Shown: piece by piece, positions 23,221 to 33,315 of the stretch | Layout of the letters: each line of letters opens with the position of its first letter | How positions within the stretch are numbered: the first letter of the stretch is position 1 | Assembly: GCA_011503125.2 (NCBI GenBank) | Contig: WWBZ02000062.1 | Coordinates: 3,348,001 to 3,412,000 of the forward strand | Source: Botryosphaeria dothidea | Lineage: Eukaryota; Ascomycota; Dothideomycetes; Botryosphaeriales; Botryosphaeriaceae | Length of the DNA: 64,000 nucleotides | Direction: 5' to 3' | Translations under genes and position numbers: made by a program | The notes under the pieces: generated by a model | What the model saw: the letters and a program-made list of their open reading frames with translations, nothing else | Databases searched by the model: none | What the model was told of the DNA's origin: nothing

Positions 23221-23439
23221 TGTTGGAGCAGGGCTCGCAACAAGCGGCTTGCAAGCACAAGCGGGTTATTTCCAGCGGCTTTGTCAAGCGTGCTTGCAAG
23301 CGCTTGAAAGCAAGTGTCGATCACTACGAGCCCCCTAGGCTCGGCTTGCAAGCGCAAGCGAGTTATTTTCAGCGGCTTGTCAAGCACGCTTGTAAGCGCT
23401 TGCAAGCGGGGGTCGCTTGCTGCGAGCCCTGTGTTGGAG
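23221..23439. repeat. 8-bp target-site duplication TGTTGGAG flanking the MITE
   Basis: Perfect direct repeats at 23221-23228 and 23432-23439 immediately bracket the element, consistent with a fairly recent insertion. Confidence 0.85.
23229..23431. mobile_element. Non-autonomous hAT-type MITE (203 bp)
   Basis: The ends are inverted repeats: CAGGGCTCGCAACAAGCG at 23229-23246, and the complement of CAGGGCTCGCAGCAAGCG at 23414-23431 (17 of 18 match). Both ends are flanked by the identical 8-mer TGTTGGAG (23221-23228 and 23432-23439). An 8-bp target duplication with CAGGG termini is the hallmark of hAT transposons. There is no coding capacity. Internally it is nearly a head-to-tail dimer: a GGCTTGCAAGC-led unit at 23246 recurs at 23343, with many GCTTGCAAGC palindromes. 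Confidence 0.85.
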
Positions 23440-24053
23440 AGACAATTGATTCAAATCAACGTGGGCCTTCCACCAGAACAGCAACACTGGAATAATAGAT
23501 TTTACTTCAAGGCATAACTGAAGTATAGTGTTACTCATGGCAACGTGGCGCTGGCAACTTGGCTGACAATGCTACAGTCCTTGAGCATCAAGAACCAGGA
23601 GCAACATAGACGCTTGCCTTAGCAATATTTTATGCCAAGAGTTGAGAATCAACCTTGACACAGGCATTTTATTTCGAGACACTTCTCCATCTGTAGAATT
23701 TGCTACACTCACAGCGGCTGGTGGTGGTTCAAATCCCCAAGTCCTGGTACGACTGCGGGGATTTTTGCCGAAGCAGTGGTACCTGACGGCCTCAGGGTCT
23801 ACGGTCCCAAGGAGTTGCCAGACCGCTACCAACCATGAAGGGCACCTCCAACAAAATCCGAGTTTTGTCTTCTCGAGCTTGCGCTTCCGCCCGGGCCGCT
23901 CGAACTGCTTAAAAAAATGATCTTATCCGTGGGCCTCAGAAACCCTGGACCTTAGGCGCAGCAAAGCTCCTCAAACACACACCTGCCGTCCCACGCATCT
24001 CTCAACTCTTTCGTACCTCCCAAGGCACCCAATCACGTGCCTATCACACAAAC

Positions 24054-24575
24054 ATGGCCTCCTCACAACCCAACGCCACCACCAACAACAACCTCACCCA
24101 CTACCTCGGCATCGCCTACGACAACGCCGGCAACACCACCATCATCTCCTCCTCCTCCCCAACCACCACCACCCCCATCGACCCAGCCCTCCCCACCCCA
24201 CCAGACATCCCCACCACCAGCCCCCACCTCCGCGCCTGGGCCTACTCCCCGCCGATCCTGCACACCCTCCTCGCCCTCCCCTCCAACACCCGCCACCCCC
24301 TCCGCTACGCCCTCCTCTCCCGCGCCCGCCAGCACCTCTACTCGCCACCCCCCACACCCACGCCCTTCCCGCCCGGCGCGCGCGGCGCGATGCGCCTCCC
24401 GCGCGCGTACGCGCCGGGGGCGAGCGGGTGGGACGGCCGATGGGTGGCGAAGGCGGGGCTCGACGGGGTGGTGCGGGAGAAGTGGGTGCGGACGGTGCGG
24501 CGGGCGAGGGCGAGGAGCAGGCTGGGGGAGGTGTGGACGGTGGACGAGGGGGTCGGGGGCGGGGGTGGTGTTTGA
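24054..24575 (+). CDS. Hypothetical protein, 173 aa
   Basis: An ATG in good context (ACAAACATGGCC) opens a 174-codon frame. The N-terminal part is Asn/Thr/Ser/Pro-rich. The middle (HLRAWAYSPPILHTLLALPS, then HPLRYALLSRARQHLYSPPP) looks like genuine protein. The Arg/Gly-rich end (WVAKAGLDGVVREKWVRT) is compositionally ordinary for high-GC fungal genes. There is no signal peptide, membrane segment or known domain. The opposite strand is also open across this GC-rich stretch, which lowers confidence. Confidence 0.45.
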   Translation: MASSQPNATTNNNLTHYLGIAYDNAGNTTIISSSSPTTTTPIDPALPTPPDIPTTSPHLRAWAYSPPILHTLLALPSNTRHPLRYALLSRARQHLYSPPPTPTPFPPGARGAMRLPRAYAPGASGWDGRWVAKAGLDGVVREKWVRTVRRARARSRLGEVWTVDEGVGGGGGV

Positions 24576-26245
24576 TGGAGGGGGAGGAGGAGGAGGATGG
24601 GTGGTGAGGTGGGCGCGTTGGTGCTGGTGCTGGTGCTGGGGAATAGATGGCGGGAGTGATGGCGCGCGTTAGTTCAAAGAAGGCGCGGTGGGAGACAGAG
24701 ATGTGGAAGTGTCTGGGCGAAATGACGGATGGCATCACCCGTCGTGGTGACAATGACTTCGGCGTTGAGGCCGACGCCGAGTTGAACGCCTGCCCTGCCT
24801 TCGAACAAACCTCGGGTCTAACATCCACATACCGCCGCTCCAGAAGCTGAACAACGCACACCAGCGCGAGCACCCATCGCCCGGAACATCCGCGGAAACC
24901 AACAGCGCCGCGGACCTGCCGGCAAGGAGCTAGAACCCGCAGAGCATCAGTCCCGCTCATCGTGGCCTCGGGATCCACGGCACACCCTCACAGCCATCCA
25001 TCCCGCATGAGCACCGCCGCACCAACACACCCCCCAGGAAAAAACAGAAAGACCACCCACCAACCGCCGACAATACCCGCGGCCAGCAAAAGAACCTCTC
25101 GAAGCACGACACCGCGCGTAGCCACAGCGCCGATCACCACCGACAATCTCGACCGGTCTGGACACATCAGCACCGCGCGCCATCGCGCCCTCTTCTTGCG
25201 CCTAACGCTCGGCCAGGGTGGGACAAAGCAACAGCGTCGTACGCATGTACGCGCTCCGTAGCGCCGAGCGCGATCCGAGGTACACCACCACCACCTGCAT
25301 GCCTGCGATGTGGTCCACGACAGCACGCCGATAGAGGAGTCGCATCGAAAGAAAAAAGAGCCGAGATCAGGTACCGCGAGTGGGTCCGAGAGGGCGATCT
25401 CGCTTTCGATTTGTGGAGGAGGATGCGGGTGGGGACGGTGTGGCAGGAAGAGAGATGGAGAGATCGTGCGTGGGTCGGCAATCTGCAGGTACATGACGCG
25501 AGCGCTAAGGGCGTCATTGTGAGATTGTATGCATGTAGTTTTGCTTTTTCTTTTCTGATGGAAACAAAGAAAGTTAGAGTAGGAAGCGCTTGGGATCGTT
25601 TCGGCGTCGTCGGCGTTCGCGGAATTGTTGCCGCGGAGAGAGGGATTTTTCTGGGATGTTGTCTTTGAATTGATTGATTGCCTCTTTCGGACACTTGCAG
25701 GTCGAACATGGCACGCGTCTTTCGAAGCGCCGTAGACGCGGCGGCGAGAGTGAGGTGAGAATCAGCAACGGTGAGAGGAATAAGGTTGGTGAAGTGTCTC
25801 ACAGCGGCTGGTACCACGGCCAGCGCAGCAGCGGCAGAAGCATGGTCGAGAATTGCAAAGTTCAAGGTTACGAGGCGGGCGGTGGCGTGAGATGTTGGTT
25901 GAAAGGGACGCGATGAGGTGTGCGACGTTTGGCTCGGCTCAGCCTTCCCTTCCCTTCCCTTCCCTTCCCTTCCCTTCCCTTCCCTTCCTCCGCGCCAGTC
26001 AGTGCCTGCCCGTCTCCCCGCCTCACCACCGGTCACCGCGCCGGGTAGGGTAGCTGCGTTTTTGTTGCCGCCCAAGGCAACCTGGGCTACTGCACTCTCT
26101 ACATTTCCATCAATCCTTTGCCGCCGGAGGAGTGCCGAAAAAGCCTTCTGCAAATCAATTGCTACTATGTACTGCCACAATTTTACCAGTCACATAAAAA
26201 CCCCAAATGCTCCCAAGAAATGTATGCTCCCTGCAGACACCCATG
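24576..26245. other. Stretch without a confident gene
   Basis: Several reverse-strand frames are open (24640-24978, 24988-25494, 25167-26180). One contains a hydrophobic run (LREVLLLAAGIVGGWWVVFL) near 25050. No consistent splicing model or family match emerges, so none is called. A CCCTT microsatellite lies at 25943-25988. Confidence 0.4.
25943..25988 (+). repeat. (CCCTT)n microsatellite
   Basis: About nine uninterrupted pentanucleotide copies. Confidence 0.9.
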
Positions 26246-28864
26246 CTATGATGATGATTTCGGCCGCCATAGTACAGATTCCTTCGACACCTTCAGCCGT
26301 GTCGTCAGCGATCGCCGCCAACTGGGCTTAGGCCTTGCTGTTGATGAAGTAGTGCCCTGCATGAATCCATCAGCCCCCTTGCCCTCGTGCACCTCACTCA
26401 TCGACCCCCGAGTGTTACTGCCCTGCCTACCTTCCATCAGCGCCGGTTCGCCGAGCGTGACGCTGGAGTGCGTGCTCTTCGGTTCCAGCGACTGGGTGCT
26501 CTGCCGGCCGAGCCGTGTGTCGACGGACGCCTGCTCCGCCGCTGCGTCTGCCGCCTCGTCCCTGCTGGTGAAGGATGCGTCCACCAACGACGTGTCCGTC
26601 GACGTCGGGTCGTCTTCCACCGGGTACGGGTCCCTGGACGTTGTGACCGGCGGAGCACTCTCCTCTCGCATTTCCCTGACTGCTACTGGCGTCTCGAGTA
26701 GCGACGTATCAGGACTTGTTCTTTTCCTCTCCGGAGTCACTGGCTCCTCCACCGGCTGCTGAGGCCGGGAGAAGTTCCGCACTTCTGCATTTGGCAAATC
26801 CGTGTGATCTTCGATGGGAGCGCGGGACCGACGGGGAGTCTCGGCTGCTGCATCCCAGTACGGATCCGGAAGTGCGGCCCAAGCTGGGAGATTCTCGATC
26901 ATGGCTCGGAGATCTGCATGGCCCATCTCTGGCGTCTTGGGAGCAGGGTCCTCCTGTGAGATTCGCTGTTGAGAGATCACTGGGACCTGCTTTTGGATCG
27001 CGGATTGAAGGTCGTCATGGTCCAGCTCAAGTGTTTTGGAAGCCGGTTCCTCATGTAGAGGAGACGGCGTAGGGGCAGACGGGGCCTCCTCATCTACTTG
27101 CAAGTAGGCGCCAGGCTCATCCTCACTTTTGACAGCTTCGGAATTGACGTGGGCGTTATCCGAGCCATCCTCCTCTTCCGGGATTGTCTGCGTGATGATA
27201 AATCTCTCAGACGCGTCAGCTTTCTCAGCGACCGGGTGCTTTTCGGAATGGCTGTCGACTGGCTGAGTCTCAACCGGTGCTGAGTCGCTTGCTTCCGCCG
27301 TCGCGCCATCGCCTCCGTGCGATATCTGAAAATCCAAAGTTGGAGAGGTCTTCTGGCCAGCGAGAGGCGAGTCTGGCCATGCCGCAGTCGTTTCATGGTG
27401 AGGATGCTCATCTTTGATGGCGTCATGGCCATCGGCGATGGCTGGCGGATTCTGCGCCGTCTCGGCTGTGTTTGTTCGAATGTAGGCGGCTTGGTCATGC
27501 TGTGCAACCTCCCCGGAATCAGAATGCAGTTTCCGCTCCGGCGCTGTCTCAGCCCCCACAGTTGAATTCTGCTCGAGCTGGTCCTCCGCTGGCTTGCCAT
27601 GCGATTGCGCTGTCTCAGCTCGGTTGTGCTCCAGTTGCTCAGCGCCAGCATTCGCATTCGAAGTTTCCTCGTGGATTTTGGAGGTGTGCTCGGCCTCGAC
27701 CGGTTGCTGCTTGGTGACCGAAGGTTCTGGCTCAGAGCGGTGGTCGTCCTGTTCCAATGGCTTGGTGATGAGATTGCTGGTCGCTGTCGCTTCATCTTCA
27801 ACGTAAGGCTGGTGGTAAGCCGGCCGCCTCGGAGTACTTTCCTCGGGGTGTTGGTGTTCCGCTGCAAGAGCAGGCTCGTCATCCCCGTAGATTGAGCTGC
27901 TTGGAGTGAAGGGTGCCAGGTGGCCTGCAGCACCGGAGACAGCCTGCTGCTCCTGATTGGACCACATGGAAGCCGCGCCCCAGGGCTCAGTAGGAGAGCC
28001 GATGGTGCCTTCCAGGTGGTCCGAGGAGACCGAGGACGGCCCCGTCTCCCCAATCTTGAGTTTCGCAAGCTCAGCTGCGGACATCGCATATGGCTGTGAT
28101 GTCTCCTGGCCTGCGCCAACCTCGCCATTTGGAGTTTCGGGCTTCTCAGCCGCTGCTCCCTGGGTGTATGTTGTTTGGTGATCACCGGCTTGCTCGGCCT
28201 TCTCCTTGTCGGTGACCTTGGGCTGCTCAGCTTCTTCCTTCGTCTTCTTCCGCTCCTGCCTGGTCAACACAATCTCAAGCACCTTTGTGCTGCGCGAGAC
28301 TTTACCCTTCAGGCCGTTGTCGTCGCGGTCAAAGTACAACGCCCAGACCATTGGTTGTTCTTCGACAGCGACGAAGCCCTCCCAGTCTTCGAATGTGAGC
28401 CTTCGATCCTGGCGGGTGCAGTCGAATGGCCCGGTGAGGTGTGGCTGCGCAATGTCTCGAACGCCATACTTGAGCGCGTATGTCTCTTTGTCGATGTAGA
28501 TCCAATTGAGGATGGGAGCTACGTGAGTGATAGTGCTGACAAGGCCTTCGTACTCGGAGTCAGGGTAAGGGAGATAGTAGCCTGCGAAGGGATGGCCGGA
28601 AGATTCATCGGTGTCGGCAGCGCTTTCGGTGTCGATGTAAAGCTATTCAAGAGGCATTCGTCAACGCATTGTCCTCACGATTCAATCAATTGCCATGGAT
28701 GGAGTCACCTTTGAGTCCCTGAGAACGATCTTCTTGCCATTGATCTCCTTGCTCCTGTGTGAAGTCTTCACACAGCCGACTATGAGATTACATCTTCGTG
28801 CTCGATGTTCCTCGCGCTTCTCCTTCGCCTGGCTTTGGCGGATTGCCTCTTGCGTTCCCAACAT
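26246..28864 (-). CDS. Uncharacterised conserved fungal protein with basic N-terminal and long disordered C-terminal region
   Basis: The exons (reverse strand) are 28864-28709 and 28642-26246, encoding 850 aa. Splicing out the 66-nt intron joins IVLRDSK to LYIDTES in phase 0. The first 165 residues look folded and conserved: AKEKREEHRARRCNLIVGC, VKTSHRSKEINGKKIVL, YLPYPDSEYEGLVSTITHV, APILNWIYIDKETYALKYGV, and LTFEDWEGFVAVEE followed by VWALYFDRDDNGLKGKV. After about residue 190 the protein becomes a low-complexity, Glu/Ala/Pro/Ser-rich disordered tail with repeated short motifs such as EDPAPKTPE. I recall this N-terminal block as common in fungal hypothetical proteins but know no function. 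The ATG at 28864 is the closest one before the conserved block. Confidence 0.78.
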
Positions 28865-30046
28865 GGCAGGGCAGCTTGAAAGCGCCAAGAGCATAGACAC
28901 GACCATAAGGTCGTCGTGGCGGTGAAGATGGAGTGGAAAAGAAGGGGCTGGGAGTAAGTGATACCCTAGGAGCTGCGCGTACACTAAGGAAGCAATTGGC
29001 CTTGAGAGAGTTGTAGGATCTCATGATCACGTCAACAACCGGTCAGGGAGATGGCGGAGTTGGAAGTGGAGCCGTTGCTAGATGCAGCACGCAGTGTCAC
29101 CATAACAAAGGCGCCTAGACTGCGGCAAATCTGGGATCTGATAGATTGCGAATTCGCCATGAGTATCCGGACGAATGGATGGCCAGGGCTGTCGCCTGAT
29201 AAAAGCATATTCGTTGCATTCGCGGCGCGCCGCCGGAGCAGACCAGCAGGCCAATGGGGGTGGTGTGGCGGGTGTCGGCAGGATCGTGGATCCCTGGCGC
29301 ACATCGGAAGCCACATTGCGTGTGGAGTGCGGATGTGGTCTGACATTGAGCCAATGTTGCACACCCTTACGTGCATTTCTGCAAGGCTGTGCAAGGCCCC
29401 CTTTGGCGGCGCGTACCTAGTGGAGACTTGAAGCTGGCGGAACGGGCCGCAGCCACTAAAGTTAGATACCAGGGAATCGAGGTTACACAATTGGACGCAC
29501 GAGCGTGGTCGGGCCGACGCTAGAGCTCGAGGCCTTCTTTTCTTTTTTCATTCAGCCGCCTCGCTGGGTTTTCCAAGAAGCTGCATCCCAGAAAATGTCA
29601 GGAGACACTCAGTCCAGTGCGGGGGATTGTCCAATGCCTTCCGAGTTTCAGGCATGTGCCCTGATCCCGACAGCCGCCTGGTGGCCTGGACCACCATACT
29701 CCTTTGGGAAAAGTAAAGAGCCGTCCCTCTGGCTTGGACACCAGTCTAGGAGATCTATACTGCTTTCTGTTAGCAAAAGTGATTCGCTGGCTTCATCGAA
29801 CGATAATGGTCGGGATGAAGGGCATTTGTCAGTGCATACCGGCTTGCTTTTGCAGTGCCAACTCAGAGACGGACAGCCGAGCGGAATTACCGAAATTGTG
29901 CCACTGAATTTTCTGGTGCTGGTCAGCATGTATAAATGATGGACCTTCGGTCACCCTCAGAGCAGCATCACTCAACGGAGCATCTTTCCAGTCCAGTCCA
30001 GTCCAATCCACAAAACCCAACATCCAACCCAAACCCAACAACCACA
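28865..30046. other. Divergent intergenic region
   Basis: It lies between divergently transcribed genes. Short frames inside lack motifs. Three to four direct CCAGT copies lie near 29989-30009, just upstream of the next ATG. Confidence 0.5.
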
Positions 30047-30538
30047 ATGGCCGACACCGCACCGTGAGTTTTTCTCTTTGTCTTTACATTCGGCCGCGCT
30101 GACATGTCGGCAGCACCGCTATTGCCGAGCGCAACTACTCTTCGGACGCCTCCTCCGCTGAGGGCCAGGCCCGCGGTGGCCGCCGCCCCAAGAACGTTGC
30201 TCTGTCCCGCCCTGCCGCGGAGACCCTCCCGACTCCTCCCCAGTCGAGCAGCCTCAGCCAGCCTGCTGGTAAGTGGAAATGTGCTCTTCGGAGCCGTTGC
30301 GAAGCGCATTCTGGATCCGGAGCTTTCATCTCACATGGCGCTGCGTGTAGAAGGGAAGCCGTTTGATTCGACCATACTGATGGACATGTACCCAACAGGC
30401 CAGCTCCTCAAGGGCGCTGTCGACGCTGAGGGCAACCAGAAGGACGCCGCTCTGCTCGTCGGCATCAAGCTCGACCTCGAGGCCGAGATCCACCTGACGG
30501 CCCGCGTCCGTGGTGACATCGCCGTCGGCCTGTACTAG
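30047..30538 (+). CDS. Small conserved fungal protein, 103 aa, unknown function
   Basis: The exons are 30047-30063 (17 nt), 30114-30268 and 30399-30538; both introns are GT-AG and phases agree. The N-terminal half is probably disordered, with SSAEGQARGGRRPKNVALSR and LPTPPQSSS. The C-terminal half (QLLKGAVDAEGNQKDAALLV, then IKLDLEAEIHLTARVRGDI) looks like an amphipathic or beta-rich folded segment ending VGLY. There is no signal peptide. Without splicing the gene is hidden, because the first exon is only 17 nt. I recall similar short proteins across ascomycetes but know no function. Confidence 0.8.
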
Positions 30539-31253
30539 GCTCAGCAAGCATTGATTGGAGGATTGGACGATGGTGTCAATGAGCAGCGGGGAGGAGCAGT
30601 AATTTGAAAACGTGCATGGTTGGATTTCGGTCAGCTTTCGTTCAGTGAGATATTTGGACTATAACGCAATGGAAAGGTGCTCCATGAAAACCAGCAATAA
30701 GGTCTCGACACGATGGCATTGCAAGTGACACAGTGAGTTGTGATGAAATGGATGAAGACGGCCGCAGGGTGATGCAAGAGCAAGGAGTTGAGGTTGGACG
30801 AGGCGGAGAACCGGATGCGGCATCTTTGCCGAGACGACGTCACATGGACACGCGCCTCGCCTTCCCGGAGCGCCAGCGCGTCACCCTCACCGACTCCTCA
30901 CTTCAACTCCAACTTCACTTCGCTTCGCTTCACTCCGCTTCACTCGAGACCTCACATCATTGTTAGCGCACGGACATGCTAGCATTGTACTCAATGGTCG
31001 ACCAACACTTCTTCATCACACCCATCTTCTTCTTTCCTCCATGACCTGACCTCTTCATCCTCCCTCTTTGTCTTCGCCGCTTTCGTCGCGCACTGCTGCG
31101 GTTGCCTGCTCTTCATCCGCGCTGGGTCGCACCCGCATTTTCTTTGTCGACCTCACGCAGAACTCTTTGTCGCAACTCGACTCTACAACAATCTCACCTC
31201 GACTTCGCCTGGTGCACATTGAGTCCATCCTCAGCAACTCCAACACCGTCGTC
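30539..31253. other. Intergenic; putative promoter
   Basis: A short CTTCACTTCGC-type repetitive stretch lies at about 30905-30950, and the leader before 31254 is pyrimidine-rich. No gene is seen. Confidence 0.5.
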
Positions 31254-32624
31254 ATGGCCATCTTTGAACGCCTGAAAGAGACCCTACTGGGCTACCTGAC
31301 CCCGACCGACACGCCAAAGAACCAGAGGGCCCTTCACCGTGCTCGACCTGCTCAAAGCCCAACGCCTCTGATCAATGCCAACGGCAAGCGCTTCCGGCCT
31401 CAGTCAGCCAGTCGCGGATCCAGCAAGCGCCTCAAGACTCCAAATGGCCACGCTGCCTACCTCACTCCGCCTTCAATTCGAATTGTAGGCCCCGATAGTG
31501 ATGATTCAAGTTTTGACTTCTTCGATGACGATTCCTGGTATGAACAGGATTCCGAAGAGATCAACTCCAACGAATGGGAGTTTATCAACAGCGACCTGCG
31601 TGCCGAGAAGGACAGTCCGATCCACGAGTACAGCGCGACCAAGAAGCTCCTGTCTCACTTCGCCTCACCTGAATATAAGAAGCGCCTGGCACAGGACAAG
31701 ACCAACGTCCAGCCCGACAAGGATTTTGATGAGTCTGACCTGAAGGCGTTCGAGATTGAAAAGGTTATCGCGAAGCGTCAGGAGGATGCTCGCGAGATGC
31801 GTGAGATCGGCTGGGCCGATGATCCAATCAAGGTCTACCTCAAACTCACCATGCGCGGCTGGGAGCCTCTCTTCCCCAACACCTGGAAGCTCAGTTTCGA
31901 TTCGTTCCCTCGCGTCCTCTTCGCCGATAAGCCTGAGGATGAGTACATCAAGGCCCTCTCTGATAACGAGTTCAGAGGTGAGTCTCATGTAACATAGCCT
32001 CATTTCATACCACCCTACTGACATGGTCACGCAGCTATGAGAGCCTTCCGTTCGCTTGTCATGATCGGCTCCAAGGCTCGTGACGCTACTCTGCACGAGG
32101 TCAACACCCCGCCGATGCGCCAGCCTCAGGAGTTGATCCGCCGTGAGATGAAGAACTATTTGAAGTGGGCCTTTGCTGATGCCAACGTCGCCGACATCAC
32201 CCCCACTCTCGCCATCCTCTCCGGTCCCGAAGACGTTGACCCGCAAGTCCTCGAGCGCAAGATGATCAAGCGTCTCACCAAGCTCAAGCAGCAGTGGCTG
32301 AGCAACCTTACCATCGTGCAGGGTACCGACGAGAACGATAATGATGTTCAGATCGGCGAGCTCTGCGACCCGCCCACCATCTACGGCATCATCGTCAGCA
32401 ACCTGATGATCTGCCTCGTCGCGCTGGAGGATGAGCATGACGGATACGAGCAGCCGCGCATCCACGCTTTCTCCTGGAACAACATGGCCAAGCCCGAATA
32501 CGACGTCTGGACCACCATCACCATCGCCATCCTGGTCATGCATTGCAGGATGAAGATGTTGAGCCTCAAGCAGGTCATGGACGATTTTGTCAAGCAGTGG
32601 GAGGAGAGCTCGAGCGAATCCTGA
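31254..32624 (+). CDS. Uncharacterised conserved protein, 437 aa
   Basis: The exons are 31254-31977 and 32035-32624; the 57-nt intron has donor GTGAGT and acceptor GCAG. The first 80 residues are basic with Pro-rich LTPTDTPKNQ and nuclear-localisation-like KRFRPQSASRGSSKRLK segments. An acidic patch (DSDDSSFDFFDDDSWYEQDS) follows. The C-terminal half looks globular and helical (IKVYLKLTMRGWEPLFPNTW, RAFRSLVMIGSKARDATLHE, YGIIVSNLMICLVALEDEHD, FVKQWEES). No domain is recognised. The basic and acidic segments suggest a nuclear protein, which is inference. The ATG at 31254 is preferred; the frame upstream is Ser/Thr-rich leader-like sequence lacking an ATG in better context. Confidence 0.8.
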
Positions 32625-33315
32625 GCTCAAGCCATTCCAAAGCCATTCTCCTCATCATCGTTCAGCATCGACCACCTGCATCAGGGGTTTGTTCTATACC
32701 AAAAGGCGGTAATCTGGTTCTGCGACAACTTCTATGAATTCTGCGAAATGTCGTGCAGGCATCTTCGTCAACTCGGCTTCCATCAACAACGGTTCCTGCT
32801 TTGTTGCAGATAACTGGCCACTTGAGTGGCTCCTCTACGAGTCCAGCGTCTTTTCCCTCTTCTTCTGGGTTCTCTTAATCGATTCTTCTTCGATGCATTA
32901 GTTTTCTCCCGGTAACGCTCAGCCAATCACTAATTGAGCCTGATGTCTTCTCAGGTGCTGCAATAGCATGCCTGGAAAGGGAAAACATCGGGCTTGATGG
33001 CGGAGGACCGCAGAGGCATTGTTCGACCCACTCTAACTACAAGTCATCGAAACAAGCGTTGGTTCACTCTGAGCCTTCATGAAAAATGCGCTTGCAGATC
33101 CAATGGTTATTGGGAATGGGGTCCAATTTTCAGCGCGATACGGATATTTCCTTTTCAATCATGCATCTCCCCCATTTTTTGTTCTCAAGTCATGCTTTGC
33201 ATCAGACGATAGTTTAACGAACCAAAAAAAATTCGGATGAAAAGAAAACGCCGCATTGCATGATATCCTGCTAAAAGTACAAACCAGCCCAGCCCTAAAC
33301 ATACACCCCCACCAC
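32625..33315. other. Convergent intergenic stretch
   Basis: It lies between a (+) gene and the MFS gene (-). Presumed 3' UTRs only; no gene or repeat is recognised. Confidence 0.5.

Larger units (their letters stand above)
22986..24053. other. Intergenic stretch carrying a MITE
   Basis: No supported gene. The stretch holds the 203-bp hAT-type element at 23229-23431. The remainder, including a tRNA-like GGTTCAAATCCC string near 23730, folds into nothing convincing. Confidence 0.6.

Noticed and set aside
23700..23780. GGTTCAAATCCC string resembling a tRNA T loop
   Set aside because: Stem pairing fails and there is no A box at the right distance.
24988..25494. Reverse frame with a hydrophobic run (LREVLLLAAGIVGGWW)
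   Set aside because: No consistent exon chain, start or family match; neighbouring frames are equally open because of high GC. It is left as unassigned.
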